From CBDUQP01 sp965369385 (GTDB taxonomy: Bacteria > Planctomycetota > Phycisphaerae > SM23-33): a DNA stretch of 64,000 nucleotides. The notes below the pieces were generated by a model. The model was not told where the DNA came from, did no database searches, and worked only from the letters and a program-made list of their open reading frames with translations. The position numbers were made by a program, and so were the translations under genes. The stretch is taken from positions 1-64,000 of the forward strand of contig CBDUQP010000001.1 of assembly GCA_965369385.1 (NCBI GenBank), read 5' to 3'. Shown piece after piece: positions 19,010-28,818 of this stretch. Each line of letters starts with the position of its first letter. Positions within the stretch are counted from its first letter, which is position 1.

Positions 19010-19352
19010 ACATCTCCAGCGGCGCGGGCCACTGCCGTTCGGTCCGAGAAACACCATCGAGAGGCGATGAAGCCCGCCCTCAACTTCCAACGTGCCTACA
19101 ACGTTCGGATATGCGCCGACGACATCACACGCGTAGTCGGAACGCCAAGGGCATTACGGTTCGCAGCCTCTCCGAAGAGAACCAACGCACGCTCGACGCC
19201 GAAATGCGGCAGGCCGCCGACAGAGCCCTTCGAATCACGATCGAAGGCACCTGGGCGAATAGCTTGGAATAACGGGCCCCTGTCACACAAAATCGCATCT
19301 GTTGCAGGGTCTTGAATCACACTCCGATTCACCACACCTCACATAGGACTAT
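19010..19352. other. 343-bp stretch without a confident gene
   Basis: Lies between the plus-strand CBM9 gene and the 3' end of the minus-strand glycosidase remnant. On the plus strand an ATG at 19067 with GAGAGG just upstream opens a protein-like start (MKPALNFQRAYNVRICADD). Protein-like sequence then appears in a different frame from about 19160 to the stop at 19272 (GITVRSLSEENQRTLDAEM). This could be a small gene broken by a frameshift or chance. I do not recognise a family. A CTTCCA-type hexamer triplication marks the end of the glycosidase frame at 19358-19375. Confidence 0.35.
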
Positions 19353-19718
19353 TCACACTTCCACTTCCACTTCCAGCAGAACAACGTCATGCAGATGCAG
19401 AGCGCCAATGCGGACGCTCTTGCCGCCATCGCACAACTCGAATGACGATCCGGAAATGCCTGAAACCGCAGATCGAACAACCGCACCGTTCAGTCTTATA
19501 GCCAGATCGTATACCGGGTTTATCTCGCCTGGTGTGTGCAAAAAGTTGGCCTTCTGCGGCGAAGGATGGCGGTGCGATGAACCCGGAGAATTGTGCAAAT
19601 GAACCATCCACCTGCCGCCTGCACGAACGCGAACATTCGCCGCCACACACAACGGCGCATCGACCTCAATCTGCGCCGTTGCAAGGCCGCAAACAATGTG
19701 CCTGAAAAGCTCACGCAT
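19353..19718 (-). pseudogene. C-terminal piece of a frameshifted glycosidase (GHL6/beta-galactosidase-like)
   Basis: This frame continues the glycosidase that stops at 19711 in another frame. It opens with ATG inside the overlap ATGCGTGA, and its sequence (for example IEVDAPLCVAANVRVRAGG, then RWMVHLHNSPG and NPVYDLAIRLNG) is the beta-sandwich end of the GHL6/beta-galactosidase type proteins. The domain makes no sense as a free protein. The likely explanation is a single-base indel near 19712-19718 in an already truncated gene. Translational coupling through the 8-base overlap is possible but less likely. Its last residues are a short EV repeat. Confidence 0.65.
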
Positions 19719-20826
19719 CTGCGGCGTCGGCCGGCACAGCCACTATCGGATCAGACTCTTGCCACCTGTAAGTCACATAATCACCCGCAACTGCTCTCAA
19801 TTGCTCGTCACGGATTTCCAATGTGGTGCCCCAACCCTTGTATCGCACTGAAGCACTTCGAGACACAATCCCCAGCAGGTCGTCCAGTGCCCCCGTTTCG
19901 CGAAGCCGGCCCCACTCATCCAGTATGCCAACTTCATCGCACGCAACCAGAATTCCACCATCGTTAACGAAGTTCCTTATCGCCTCGGCCTGCGAATCGC
20001 TTATGCATCGCGTGCCACCGGCCAGCAGAACCTTGTACGCACTCAATTCTCCGCGATCGATATGATCATCAAACACCACGCCTGACTGAACGTGCAGATG
20101 TCTGCACAGTTCATTGGCACCGTGCCAGCGGTCCCAGGCTTCATGCGGATTATCGCGGCTGGAGAAGTCCTGATCCTGCTGCGAACACCAGATCGCGGCA
20201 TATTCGAGCGGATCGCCATCGTTGAACTCAATGCGCGGTGCCATCTCGGACTGTATCTTGCGAAGGGGTTCTGCCACCAGGTCTGGCGCGACTCCAATGC
20301 CCATGCACATTGCTCCGCCGGCGGACACTGTCCCGATCCCCGCGTTAACGGCCGGGAGCGTATCGAAATCAGGCACCCACTGACCACCGTGATCCCGTAG
20401 CGGCCACCATGTCTCCACGCCACGGGTGCACTTGTAAGCATGCTGCATCTTCATCTGCATATCGCTCTGGGCGGAGAAGCCGTCAAGTTCCGCACTCATC
20501 ATGCAATCCCAATCAAGCGTGCGCATGGGGATACCTGTGTTCCAGACGAGAGGAGCATTGTTGCGGCGGCGATAGTTGTTGAAGCAAACCACAGCATCCG
20601 CGCGGACGGCCGTTACCGAATCCACGCACGCCTTCCACACTTCCATCAGAACATCGTATCGCCACATGATCCACTGCTTGAAAGTCATGTCATCGTAGTC
20701 GAGCTTCTCGGGCAGCGTCAGGCCGGTATCGCGTTTGAAGCGATCCTGGCAAAAGTCGCACTTGCAGCCGGGAAGATACCACGGGTACACCCCCTGGAGA
20801 CTCATCGTACTGCCATCGAACCACAA
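19711..20826 (-). pseudogene. N-terminally truncated glycosidase (GHL6/beta-galactosidase-like), catalytic-barrel remnant
   Basis: 371 codons beginning abruptly inside a TIM-barrel: FDGSTMSLQGVYPW then CKCDFCQDRF, a segment normally about one third into GHL6-type hypothetical glycosyl hydrolases. The middle part has a GATase/trimerisation-like domain (SAYKVLLAGGTRCISDSQAEA, here quoted in part). The N-terminal barrel strands and a start codon are missing: upstream in the same frame is the TGA stop of the FeoB-associated gene at 20845-20847, only ~19 bp away, and the only start available is TTG. The 3' domain is in another frame (19353-19718). I read this as a remnant left by a deletion that fused it to the feoB locus. 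Original role: breakdown of beta-linked polysaccharide (family knowledge). Confidence 0.68.
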
Positions 20827-20844
20827 ACACCCTGCCCCGTCAGC

Positions 20845-21024
20845 TCATGGACGCCGGTCTTGCGAACTATCGCATGAATTCCGATCCTGCGCAGCGTCCC
20901 CGCAGCCAGCACAGCCGCCGCATTTTGACTTGCCCGACAGTGCCCGCCGCACGCTCCACACGATAACGCCTGCTGCCACAGCCACAATCGCTATAACTAT
21001 GATCGTCTCCGGCATATTTGGCAT
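20845..21024 (-). CDS. FeoB-associated Cys-rich membrane protein
   Basis: 59 residues from an ATG at 21024 with GGGAG about 10 bases upstream; a longer in-frame start would overlap feoB and is unlikely. A single N-terminal TM (TIIVIAIVAVAAGVIVWSV) is followed by a basic stretch and a Cys cluster CGGCAGCG plus one further Cys. This is the layout of the small proteins found next to feoB in many anaerobes (FeoB-associated Cys-rich membrane protein family). They are thought to assist ferrous-iron uptake. It starts 20 bp after the feoB stop, in the same operon. Its stop codon is immediately followed, in the same frame, by the glycosidase remnant. Confidence 0.88.
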   Translation of the reverse strand: MPNMPETIIVIAIVAVAAGVIVWSVRRALSGKSKCGGCAGCGDAAQDRNSCDSSQDRRP

Positions 21025-21044
21025 CTCATCATCTCCCGTCGCGA

Positions 21045-23618
21045 TCAGGCGAACAGACTGCCCACCTGGTAAACCACCAGAGTCACTATATACGCCACCA
21101 CCGTCAGGCCGAACAGTTGCAGCATCGCCCACTTCCACGAACCCGATTCGCGCTTCGTTACCACAATGGTAGCTATGCACGGCGCGGTTATCAGGCAGAA
21201 CAGCATTATGCAGTACCCCGTCAGCGGCGTGTAGTTTGCCTTGAGCTTCGCGCGCAGGGCGTCGGAACCCTCGTCGGAATCGCCCAATGACATCACAATG
21301 CCCATCTGCGTCACGAACACTTCCTTCGCGGCGAACGCGCCGATCAGGGCCGTCCCGATTCGCCAGTCGAAACCAAGCGGCTTGAGTGCCGGTTCCATTC
21401 CCTTGCCGATACCGCCGGCAACGGTGTAGGACATTTCCTCCACTTGCCGCCGGCCTCCCAACTCAGATACGCAGCCGAGATACTCCGCCTCCATCTCGTC
21501 GAGGTATCTGATCACTGCGGGATAGATGTCGCGGTTCTCGAGTTCCAGGCTCTTCATATCCAATTCCAGCCTGCTGAGCCTCGTCGCGTAATCCTCAGTT
21601 CCCTCAATCAGTTCATCGTCTTCCACATCATGATCGAACTCGGCACGAACCGCCACAACCCTGTCGCGCAGCAGGAGAAAACTCGCAAGCGGGCTGCCGC
21701 CATCGGAGTGAGTAAGCTTCTCCACAGCGGCCTTGCGGTCCGCTTCGGCTGCGGCATATCCGTCTTCGTGAGGCCAGTACTGCGACTGCTTCTCTGCGGC
21801 AGCCAGCTCTGTCTGGACAGCCCTGGCGATCAACTGCGATTTGGCAGGCAGACCTACCTGCTGGTTCAACTGGCTCAATGATTGCACAAAACCGGCGGCC
21901 GCCTGGGCATGCAGCTTATCGTAGTCCTCATCGAAAGCAGTCTTCTGCGGGAATGTGGTAAGCGCCCAAAGCACGATCGAAATCGCCAGGATCACAGTTC
22001 CAGCTTTCCGCAAGTAAAGCCATGCACGCTCCCACATGTGTATCAGCAGGCCCTTCAGCGTGGGCATGCGATACGGGGGAAGCTCCATCAGGAACGGAAC
22101 CATGTCGCCGCGGAAAAGCGTCTTACGCAGCAGCTTCGCCAGCAAAATAGCCAACACGATGCCTATAAGATAGATGCTCCACAGGATCGGCGCACCCCAC
22201 GCCTGCGGAAAGAACGCTGGGATAATCATGGCGTATATCGGCAGCCGCGCGCCGCAACTCATAAGAGGCACTACGAGCATCGTGGTCAACCGGTCGCGGC
22301 GGGTTTCCAGCGTGCGTGTAGCCATTATCGCCGGAATACTGCAACCAAAGCCGATCATCATCGGGATGAAACTCCTGCCGTGCAGGCCTATCCGATGCAT
22401 CAGGCGATCCATCACAAATGCCGCGCGGGCCATGTATCCGCTGTCTTCAAGAAACGCGATCCCCAGAAACAGCAGCACGATATTCGGCAGGAACACAACC
22501 ACCCCGCCGACGCCCGCGATAATGCCGTCCACCAGCAGCGAACGCAGCAGGCTTTCGCTGCCCCTCGGCCACATCGCCGAAACCGTGCTCCCGAGCCAGT
22601 GCACGCCGGACTCGATCCACCCCATTGGCGCCTCACCCAGCGTGAATGTCATATAGAACACCAGATACATCAAGCCGACAAAAATCGGCATCCCCAACCA
22701 TCTGTTGGTCAGGAAGGTATCTATCTTGTCGCTCATGTTGTGGCGAGCTTCCACGCTGTGGCGAACCGTCTCGGTGCATGCGCCAGAAATGAACCCATAG
22801 CGGCGGTCGGCCAGTATGATCTCGGCAGAGTCGCCGCATACCGATTCTATGTGGCCGCGAAGCTTGGCTGCACGTGCAAGGATCTCGTCGGCCTGGCCCG
22901 CGCAATCTCTTCGAAATTCCTCGGCTGCCTCCCCATCGTCTTCGAGCAGCTTAACCGCCATCCAGCGCGAGCGTACCACGCCGCACTTCTCGGTGATCAG
23001 CCCAGCCAGTTCGCACACGTGAGGTTCCACTTCGTTGCCGTATGTGGGATGGCGCTGCCGCCGTAACTGCTCGGCTGCGCCGTCGGCCACTTCGACCACC
23101 GCGTCCAACAGCTCATCAATGCCCTGTGACCTGTTGCCTACAGTCCAGACAATCCGAACGCCGAGCAATTGCGACAGTTCATCGATATCGATATCGAGCC
23201 CGCGCCTTTTTGCGACGTCGGCCATGTTGAACGCGAGAACCACCGGTACGTTCATCTCCAGCAGTTGCGTGGCGAGGTAGAGATTGCGTTCGAGATTGGA
23301 CGAATCCACAATGGCGACCACCACATCAGGACATTCTTCCAGCAGGAACTTGCGAGTGACCAGTTCGTCCATGGTATATGCGGTGAGACTGTAGGTGCCA
23401 GGCAGGTCCACAACGTGAAGCTTGCGCCCCTTGTGGACGGCAGTGCCTTCCTTCTTCTCAACGGTCACGCCGGGATAGTTGCCCACATGCTGACGAGCGC
23501 CCGTTATCGCATTGAAGACGGTGGTCTTGCCGCAATTGGGGTTACCCGCCAATGCTATCGAGATTCGGTGCCCATGGGTCTTGGCAACCTGGCCGGCGTT
23601 TGTGCTTGCAGGAGTCAT
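21045..23618 (-). CDS. feoB: Ferrous iron transporter FeoB
   Basis: 857 residues from the ATG at 23618 (an upstream in-frame TTG at 23645 is possible). The N-terminal G-domain shows GNPNCGKTT (G1), DLPGTYS (G3) and NMAD (G4). A FeoB helical domain follows, then two gate regions (SCGARLPIYAMIIPAFF and the C-terminal ALIGAFAAKEVFVTQMGIV). It imports Fe2+ through the inner membrane. It is longer than the ~773-residue E. coli protein because of a ~150-residue charged helical insertion in the second half (around AAEKQSQYWPHEDGYAAAEA). No feoA gene or FeoA domain is in the window. The gene has its own 280-bp upstream region and is followed by the Cys-rich partner. Confidence 0.95.
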   Translation of the reverse strand: MTPASTNAGQVAKTHGHRISIALAGNPNCGKTTVFNAITGARQHVGNYPGVTVEKKEGTAVHKGRKLHVVDLPGTYSLTAYTMDELVTRKFLLEECPDVVVAIVDSSNLERNLYLATQLLEMNVPVVLAFNMADVAKRRGLDIDIDELSQLLGVRIVWTVGNRSQGIDELLDAVVEVADGAAEQLRRQRHPTYGNEVEPHVCELAGLITEKCGVVRSRWMAVKLLEDDGEAAEEFRRDCAGQADEILARAAKLRGHIESVCGDSAEIILADRRYGFISGACTETVRHSVEARHNMSDKIDTFLTNRWLGMPIFVGLMYLVFYMTFTLGEAPMGWIESGVHWLGSTVSAMWPRGSESLLRSLLVDGIIAGVGGVVVFLPNIVLLFLGIAFLEDSGYMARAAFVMDRLMHRIGLHGRSFIPMMIGFGCSIPAIMATRTLETRRDRLTTMLVVPLMSCGARLPIYAMIIPAFFPQAWGAPILWSIYLIGIVLAILLAKLLRKTLFRGDMVPFLMELPPYRMPTLKGLLIHMWERAWLYLRKAGTVILAISIVLWALTTFPQKTAFDEDYDKLHAQAAAGFVQSLSQLNQQVGLPAKSQLIARAVQTELAAAEKQSQYWPHEDGYAAAEADRKAAVEKLTHSDGGSPLASFLLLRDRVVAVRAEFDHDVEDDELIEGTEDYATRLSRLELDMKSLELENRDIYPAVIRYLDEMEAEYLGCVSELGGRRQVEEMSYTVAGGIGKGMEPALKPLGFDWRIGTALIGAFAAKEVFVTQMGIVMSLGDSDEGSDALRAKLKANYTPLTGYCIMLFCLITAPCIATIVVTKRESGSWKWAMLQLFGLTVVAYIVTLVVYQVGSLFA

Positions 23619-23806
23619 CTCAGTTATCGTCTCTATAAAGTTCAAGCCCTGCCCAAAGCAGGGGTCTGGGTGATTCTATCGGCCAATCCGGCTGGCCAGC
23701 CAGGCTGCCAGGTCCGCCATCTGCCTTATCCCGGGTGCGTAACCGGCCGAGGGCGAATCCATGGTTGCATCTTTACAGAATGCATATGTTGAGTGCAAGA
23801 ACAAAT

Positions 23807-23822
23807 GTTCAGCATGCCTAAC
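23807..23822. promoter_or_regulatory. Imperfect palindrome upstream of feoB, possible iron-regulator site
   Basis: The 16 bases read GTTCAGCATGCCTAAC, that is GTT-NN-GCATGC-NN-AAC, about 190 bp before the feoB start. Read on the other strand it contains TTAGGCATGC, reminiscent of DtxR/IdeR-type half-sites (TTAGG). An overlapping short repeat GAACA-AA-TGTTC lies at 23799-23810. Inference only. Confidence 0.3.
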
Positions 23823-23925
23823 TTTTTCAATATTATTCTGCTATTCACTCTATTTTTAAGGATTTACAGGAAAGCTCGAATCCCATATCACTGGCAGACA
23901 TCACGCAAGAGCCCGGCCGGATGCC

Positions 23926-25755
23926 TCAGAATATGTCTCTACGAAATCCCGCGACACCCATCGCCGCCAACACCAGCCCGGCCGCCGAATACACCACTGT
24001 GCAAGCGCCGGTCAATGCCATGGTAGCCGCAAGTGACCAGTCACTGGAAGTATAACCGCACCATGGCCAATGGTATGTCGTGCTGAATGTAACCGATTCT
24101 GCCACGAATTCAGCCTCAACTGGGGATAGCCACCCCACTCCCTCGACCAGCACCCATGCATGAATCACCGGATTCAGGCCGGCAACGGCTTCCAGGAGAT
24201 CCGTATCATTACCTATTGCCCCGATGAGGCCACAAAGCAGTGGAATGCCCGCCCACAACACCAGCACGAACGCGACATTCATAATGACTGCGGCAGTGGT
24301 CTTCCTACACATTGAGCTGAACAGAATTCCGCTTCCCGTCACGAACAGAGTGGACCATGTAATGAGCATCGCCATGTGAACCAGTACAATCCAATGGAGG
24401 TAGCCAGCAAACACGAACACAACCATGTGGCCAATCAGGAACACCCATACTGGCAGTACACGCTTGAACACGCCAATTGCCTTGCCGAAGACTATCTCCC
24501 AGCCGCCAATAGGAGTCGCCATGAGAATCGGCCACGATCGCGACTCCTTCTCAGTAGTAATCGTCGTCGCGGCATGCACGGTTGTCAGAAAGATACCTAT
24601 GAACATCAGGACCACAGCAAACACTCCGTGCGTTTCTCCATCGTCGAACGCATCATGATCCCCAAGGAAACAGTACATCCATACAAGCAGCCCCACAGTG
24701 ACAATCGCCGCAATCACGTTCGACACTTTCCACTTCACGAGCGGCCGTCGGAGTTCTTTCCAAACCATAACCGGGCCGGTTACCCGACGAATTCTGTCGA
24801 CGACCTCTGTGACAGTGCCACCCTCGCGCGCTTTCTTTTCATTTCGTTTCGATCTGACCTGATCGAATACCGTCGGCTGCCCCGTTGCCTGGCGAAGCGC
24901 GACCTTGCGAACAGTCAGAGTATTCCACGCCAGTATCAACCCGGCCGCCACAAGCATTACCCCGCAATGCAGACCCGGCGAAAACGTCATGCCCATTGGA
25001 ATGGCCCTGCCAGATAGCATGACCTCCGAATATATCGCCAAGGCAGCAAACGGGTTGGAATGGACGAACACTTCCAACATGAATGTCTGTATTCTGAGCG
25101 TGGAATCATCACAGAACAGAGCAACACACATGGGTACCACGCCATAAAGAAATGCTCCCATGGCCAACGTGTTTGTCACAACCAGATACGAACGCTTGCT
25201 GCGAATGGAGAAGAACATGCTGACGGCGGCTGCGAAGACGACTGCCGACAAAGTCATGCACACGCTGGCAACAACGAACTCCCATGGTACGCCACCAAAG
25301 ACTCGCAAAACCGCCAATACAGGCAAGCTGATCAGCAACAGCACAAATAGCTGCCACAGCTTGCTGAGCAACTTGCCCATCACCACCTGCAAGCTGGTTA
25401 TCGGTGTTGTCATCAACGTGCCGAGCGTCTTGTGATATACCTCATCACTTATCGAATTGCTCAGCATGACGACCGCCAGAAACTGCATCATGCAGAACTG
25501 CGTCCACGTGATGACAAGCACAGCCTCTCTGCCCATCATCACCATGCGCGATATCTGGTACGCCCCAGAGTAGTGATGCGTCGCAGAGCCGGCCCAGAAC
25601 ATGGAGAAGATGGATGCCAGGATCAGCAGGTAGCCGACCCTGAGCACGTAGTTGCGCTTTCGACGACTCGACACACGGAGTTCCTTGTCAAGGATCGGAC
25701 CGGTCAGCCACCACGGATTGGCAAATCTCAGAACTGCACTGATTGTTTTAGCCAT
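23926..25755 (-). CDS. ABC-2 type permease (last gene of the MoxR/VWA array)
   Basis: 609 residues from the ATG at 25755 (AGGTGA 8-13 bases upstream); an earlier TTG at 25791 would overlap the ATPase gene. Two membrane halves of about six TMs each: the first carries SNSISDEVYHKTLGTLMTTP and the second TTITTEKESRSWPILMATPI, both ABC-2 contact motifs. It is therefore a fused two-half permease. It begins 25 bp after the ABC ATPase gene and should pair with it as an exporter. Such ATPase/permease pairs commonly accompany MoxR-DUF58-VWA genes in planctomycetes. Substrate unknown. Confidence 0.88.
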   Translation of the reverse strand: MAKTISAVLRFANPWWLTGPILDKELRVSSRRKRNYVLRVGYLLILASIFSMFWAGSATHHYSGAYQISRMVMMGREAVLVITWTQFCMMQFLAVVMLSNSISDEVYHKTLGTLMTTPITSLQVVMGKLLSKLWQLFVLLLISLPVLAVLRVFGGVPWEFVVASVCMTLSAVVFAAAVSMFFSIRSKRSYLVVTNTLAMGAFLYGVVPMCVALFCDDSTLRIQTFMLEVFVHSNPFAALAIYSEVMLSGRAIPMGMTFSPGLHCGVMLVAAGLILAWNTLTVRKVALRQATGQPTVFDQVRSKRNEKKAREGGTVTEVVDRIRRVTGPVMVWKELRRPLVKWKVSNVIAAIVTVGLLVWMYCFLGDHDAFDDGETHGVFAVVLMFIGIFLTTVHAATTITTEKESRSWPILMATPIGGWEIVFGKAIGVFKRVLPVWVFLIGHMVVFVFAGYLHWIVLVHMAMLITWSTLFVTGSGILFSSMCRKTTAAVIMNVAFVLVLWAGIPLLCGLIGAIGNDTDLLEAVAGLNPVIHAWVLVEGVGWLSPVEAEFVAESVTFSTTYHWPWCGYTSSDWSLAATMALTGACTVVYSAAGLVLAAMGVAGFRRDIF

Positions 25756-25780
25756 TGTATTCACCTGGTCCACCGATGCC

Positions 25781-26713
25781 TTAGTGGACAAGACCTTCGG
25801 TCAGCATGAGGAACGCGTCGTCGAGCTTAACCTTCTCAGGCATAATCGAAATTACATCCACGCCGCCCTGCACCAACAAACGTGCCACCAGGCCATCGTT
25901 CGTCTCGCCATCATCAAGCGACACCACCAGATCGGCGCTTCCTTCCGGCTGGGTGACGCCGAGAACGACTGGATGGGCAGACAATTGTGCGATTGCCTTA
26001 TCCGGATCGCCTGCCACCCGCACCCGAACATTGTTGTGCACGCCGAGACGTTTCTGTATCTCGTCCTGCGTGCCGCTGAAAACCATCTTTCCCTGCTCGA
26101 TAATGCCCACGTGATCGCAAATCTCTTCCAGCTCGCTCAGAATGTGGCTGGAGATCATAATGGTTTTGCCCATCCTCTTGAGCTCCAGCAGCAATTCACG
26201 AATCTCGATGCGAGCTCGCGGGTCCAGTCCGCTGGCGGGCTCGTCCAGTATCAGCACCTTTGGATCGTGAATAAGCACCCGAGCCAACCCAAGACGCTGC
26301 TGCATTCCACGAGACAGGCTATCCACGTGGGTGGCCTTCTTGACCTGGAGATCCGTGAGTTCCAACACCTGCTCCACAACCGCCTTTCGCTGCTTACGGG
26401 GCACACGAAACGCAGCCGCGAAGAATTCCAGATACTCGAACACCTTCAGATCGTCGTAAACGCCCATGAAATCCGGCATGTATCCCACTATCTTCCGCAC
26501 GTTCATCCCGTTTCGCCGCACATCCATCCCGTCGATCTTCGCCACGCCGGAAGTCTGCTCCAGCAGCGTTGCCAGAACTCGCATCGTGGTGGTCTTGCCT
26601 GCACCGTTCGGGCCGACAAAACCAAAAATATCGCCCTCCTTGATGAACAGATCCAGTTCGCTCACTGCCGCCAAACTGCCGAAATACTTACTCAGACCCT
26701 TAGTTTCTATCAT
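25781..26713 (-). CDS. ABC transporter ATP-binding protein
   Basis: 310 residues. Walker A GPNGAGKTTT (about 34-43), signature LSRGMQQRL, Walker B VLILDEPASGLDP and switch MISSHIL are all intact. A ~90-residue C-terminal regulatory extension (VRVRAGDPDKAIAQL-like, ending LMLTEGLVH) is typical of ABC-2/CcmA-class ATPases. It starts 4 bp after the upstream membrane-protein gene and is followed by its permease. It energises export at the inner membrane. Confidence 0.95.
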   Translation of the reverse strand: MIETKGLSKYFGSLAAVSELDLFIKEGDIFGFVGPNGAGKTTTMRVLATLLEQTSGVAKIDGMDVRRNGMNVRKIVGYMPDFMGVYDDLKVFEYLEFFAAAFRVPRKQRKAVVEQVLELTDLQVKKATHVDSLSRGMQQRLGLARVLIHDPKVLILDEPASGLDPRARIEIRELLLELKRMGKTIMISSHILSELEEICDHVGIIEQGKMVFSGTQDEIQKRLGVHNNVRVRVAGDPDKAIAQLSAHPVVLGVTQPEGSADLVVSLDDGETNDGLVARLLVQGGVDVISIMPEKVKLDDAFLMLTEGLVH

Positions 26714-26717
26714 CGCC

Positions 26718-28793
26718 TTATCCCTTCTCCGGAAACACTATCAACCGCACCAGCTTGATATGTGAAGTCTCATGATCATAGCCCGCCACCGACAGCGGAG
26801 TCGGGGCGTTTTCGTATCGCACTATTACCTCGGCTGCGCCCATCCGGCGATACTCGTCAATCGCCCGGGTTCTGGCGTCACAGCCAATCGCTTTGGTCGG
26901 ATTGGCTTCGGTTGAGCCGCCGTAGCTGGGCTCCGATCCGCCACGACGAGGCAACGCCAACCATCCCGACTTTTCCTTGTTGGTGAACCCATGGGTTCCA
27001 CTGGCCTCAACCGACTTCCCAGGGGCAATGCTGCCGACTGAAATGAGTTCGCCAGTAGCCAGTATCACACATGCCATGGATATCTCGCTGTCGGCGTTAT
27101 TGGTGATTATCACGCGCACAGACGATGGATCCCGGCCGATGATCTTCGCAGAAATCGGCATCTTCTCGCCATGCGTTTCGCTGGTCATGCACTGCATAGA
27201 CCAGATACCTATCGGGATCGGAAGAGGAATACTGGCACCATCGTGCTGACGATACAACACATCTTGCGAGACAACCGAACCAAAGGACTGCCACCCCGCA
27301 GACGGGGCAATCGCGGCCCACCACTGTTTCGCATCTGTGCCCTGCAGTTCGTAGTTGTCATTGTGGGGAGCGAATATTCCCGCGTAAGTCGTAGTGCAGG
27401 TCTCGCCGGTGGCCGCGACCCCGTCAAGCATCGTGACAATCCGCAACTGCGAATCGCCCGCTCGCAACCATTCCACACCATAGTACGCCACTGCCGTAAA
27501 CAGCAGAACACACAGCGTTGAAGTGATCCATGTGAGAGGCTGACGATCCAGGCGCTTCAGAACAAGATAGTCCACCGGGCCAAGCAGCACCGCCAGCACC
27601 ACCAGAATCAGCACTATCCAGCCCATGCTGATCGGCTCCATGGCCTCAATATCCATCAGGTAGCCACATATGTTGCTGCTCTCTGCCTCTCGTGGGCTCG
27701 TTTGACCATAGTAGCGTCCGCCCCTAAAACCACCCCCGTAGTTGTTACTCGTGTCTTTTTCGTCCTTCACCTTCATCTTGCTTGGAGCCTGCGGACCCAG
27801 AACCGATTCAATGCGTTTGATCCAGAACCCCGCCGCCACATCAGCTTTGACCCTCACCCCGCTGTATCCCTTCAATGTTGAAGGATCGAAACCGAGAACA
27901 CCCACGCGACCAAAACCAGCCAACCCCACCACGAACAGGAGATCGCCTCTGTCGGTGATCTTGTCGGTGATGATCGCGCCTTCTTTCGGTGTGAGGTTGC
28001 AATATGCGATTTTGTTTCTGTTGCGTATCCCCTTTCCAAAAGACTTGCGGATAGTCCGCTCCTTGAGCATACCAACATCAACTGGCAAGAGTTTTCGCAA
28101 CACATGATCCGCAGCCATGGGCCTTGCACCAAGAACCATCAGCAGCTTGCCGCCCCTGCGGACCCATTGCTCGATGGCCTTGCACTGGTGACTTGTCAGG
28201 CTGTCCCAGTCCACATCATAGAGGACCAGCACGTCAAGAGTGTCATACCCGGTCCAATCATATGGCAGCAGCCTCGCCAGCCTCGACAACACATGCACCA
28301 TGTCGCCTTGATTATCACTCGAACAAAACTGCGCCAACCTGCCCAAGTGAAAAGATGACCTTCCAACCTGCCCAATCAGGATGCGATCCTCGGTGACTGC
28401 TTCCACAAAGTTCCTGCCGGAGAGTGCGAAGTCGACATCGCCACTCCAGCGGCGACGCCCTTGTGAATCGTAAATTTTCAAGCTGACTTCACCCGCGTGA
28501 GAAGCAATCTTGGCAGACAGTATCATCCTTGCTGGAACGTCTGGCGTCAGCACGAACTGCCGTGAAACCGTCATCCGGTTTATGTCATCCTGGTCTGCGC
28601 TCAGCATAACCGTCCCGCCGAACGCTTCTGTCAGCTTGTCCGCCGCGATACTTATCTGAACGGGTGTCCACCGAGTCGGCCTATACACACCGCCCCATCC
28701 TACGCTGCAATCCACGTTGAACTCTGACTCTGCCGCAGAGCACGTACAGGCCGCCAGCAATAAGACGAGCAGAACACTCTTCAAACGCCCCAT
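26718..28793 (-). CDS. Large secreted/membrane protein with GATase1-like domain and TM pair
   Basis: 691 residues from the ATG at 28793 (AGAGG 8-12 bases upstream), which gives a clean signal peptide (SVLLVLLLAACTCSAAES). An N-terminal beta-sandwich (~25-140) is followed by an alpha/beta region resembling class-I glutamine-amidotransferase-like domains without the catalytic triad (LDVLVLYDVDWDSL, WVRRGGKLLMVLGARP). Two TMs near residues 390-450 (MGWIVLILVVLAVLLGPVDY) and a C-terminal beta-rich domain complete it. Proteins of this layout are regular neighbours of MoxR, DUF58 and VWA genes. It is probably periplasm-facing scaffold. No enzyme signature. Confidence 0.7.
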   Translation of the reverse strand: MGRLKSVLLVLLLAACTCSAAESEFNVDCSVGWGGVYRPTRWTPVQISIAADKLTEAFGGTVMLSADQDDINRMTVSRQFVLTPDVPARMILSAKIASHAGEVSLKIYDSQGRRRWSGDVDFALSGRNFVEAVTEDRILIGQVGRSSFHLGRLAQFCSSDNQGDMVHVLSRLARLLPYDWTGYDTLDVLVLYDVDWDSLTSHQCKAIEQWVRRGGKLLMVLGARPMAADHVLRKLLPVDVGMLKERTIRKSFGKGIRNRNKIAYCNLTPKEGAIITDKITDRGDLLFVVGLAGFGRVGVLGFDPSTLKGYSGVRVKADVAAGFWIKRIESVLGPQAPSKMKVKDEKDTSNNYGGGFRGGRYYGQTSPREAESSNICGYLMDIEAMEPISMGWIVLILVVLAVLLGPVDYLVLKRLDRQPLTWITSTLCVLLFTAVAYYGVEWLRAGDSQLRIVTMLDGVAATGETCTTTYAGIFAPHNDNYELQGTDAKQWWAAIAPSAGWQSFGSVVSQDVLYRQHDGASIPLPIPIGIWSMQCMTSETHGEKMPISAKIIGRDPSSVRVIITNNADSEISMACVILATGELISVGSIAPGKSVEASGTHGFTNKEKSGWLALPRRGGSEPSYGGSTEANPTKAIGCDARTRAIDEYRRMGAAEVIVRYENAPTPLSVAGYDHETSHIKLVRLIVFPEKG

Positions 28794-28818
28794 AATTAAC
28801 CCTCTGTAGAAACTGGAC

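Noticed and set aside
21882..23066. 394-codon plus-strand frame opposite feoB
   Set aside because: His/Arg/Gln-rich antisense translation of feoB; no family resemblance.
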